From contig SFIL01000037.1 of assembly GCA_004556205.1 (NCBI GenBank), positions 1 to 13,813 on the forward strand: DNA of 13,813 nt, given 5' to 3'. A model generated the notes under the pieces. It did no database searches. It was given only the letters and a program-made list of their open reading frames with translations, and was not told the DNA's origin. This document shows, one piece after another, positions 13,750 to 13,813 of the stretch (position 1 is the first letter of the stretch; the number at the start of each line of letters is the position of its first letter). The DNA is from Clostridiales bacterium. Its GTDB lineage: Bacteria > Bacillota > Clostridia > Oscillospirales > Oscillospiraceae. The position numbers and the translations under genes were made by a program.

Positions 13750-13813
13750 GTTGGTTTACCTCTCTTGATAAGTGATTTGCCCTGACGCTATTTCCATCAA
13801 AAAATGCTTGCTG

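Overview
The window looks like a chromosomal stretch of a gut-type Clostridia bacterium, probably Ruminococcaceae/Oscillospiraceae (inference). Signs are moderately high G+C with many GCC/GGC codons, Gram-positive style Shine-Dalgarno sites (GGAGG), TTG and GTG starts, lipoproteins with LxAC lipoboxes, a class A-like RNase P RNA, the MEP isoprenoid genes ispD-ispF next to murD, and a two-Cys4 zinc-ribbon protein of a kind common in Clostridia. Most of it is a housekeeping and cell-envelope region.

Layout. (1) 129-3423, plus strand: a consensus promoter drives a small lipoprotein. A strong hairpin follows, then an MBOAT O-acyltransferase and a DHHW/AlgJ-like SGNH-type partner, which together probably O-acetylate an extracellular or envelope glycan. 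(2) 3386-7104: a membrane-anchored HtrA serine protease (minus) is divergent from an OmpR-family response regulator and histidine kinase (plus), an arrangement like Bacillus htrB/cssRS. Their 260-bp intergenic region holds three copies of one composite site, TTTCAG-N5-TTTCAG-N10-TANNAT. Two copies sit exactly at the probable promoters of the two diverging units. This is the most interesting signal in the window. (3) 7103-7270: a 168-bp imperfect palindrome with 25-bp terminal inverted repeats, probably a MITE, lies between the kinase terminator and the next minus-strand gene. (4) 7273-10729, minus strand: a tightly packed operon murD-ispD-ispF-membrane protein with a TTGCAA/TATAAT promoter. 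(5) 10735-11173, plus strand: rnpB, with a near-consensus promoter only 5 bp from the murD -35 box, and a strong terminator. (6) 11183-13464: a membrane-anchored GH25 muramidase (minus) and a CapA-like lipoprotein (plus) share a divergent promoter region. (7) 13471-13749, minus strand: a small zinc-ribbon protein.

The genes fit an envelope theme: glycan acetylation, extracytoplasmic proteolysis with a cognate sensor, peptidoglycan precursor synthesis (MurD), isoprenoid precursors for the undecaprenyl carrier (IspD, IspF) and cell-wall hydrolysis (GH25). Convergent or tail-to-tail junctions are closed by hairpins that carry T-runs on both strands. I see no gene in bases 1-211 upstream of the lipoprotein, nor in 13309-13470.

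I found no clear novel multi-gene system. The most notable candidates are the three-copy regulator box, the palindromic element, and a CapA homologue lacking the usual Asn-His motif.
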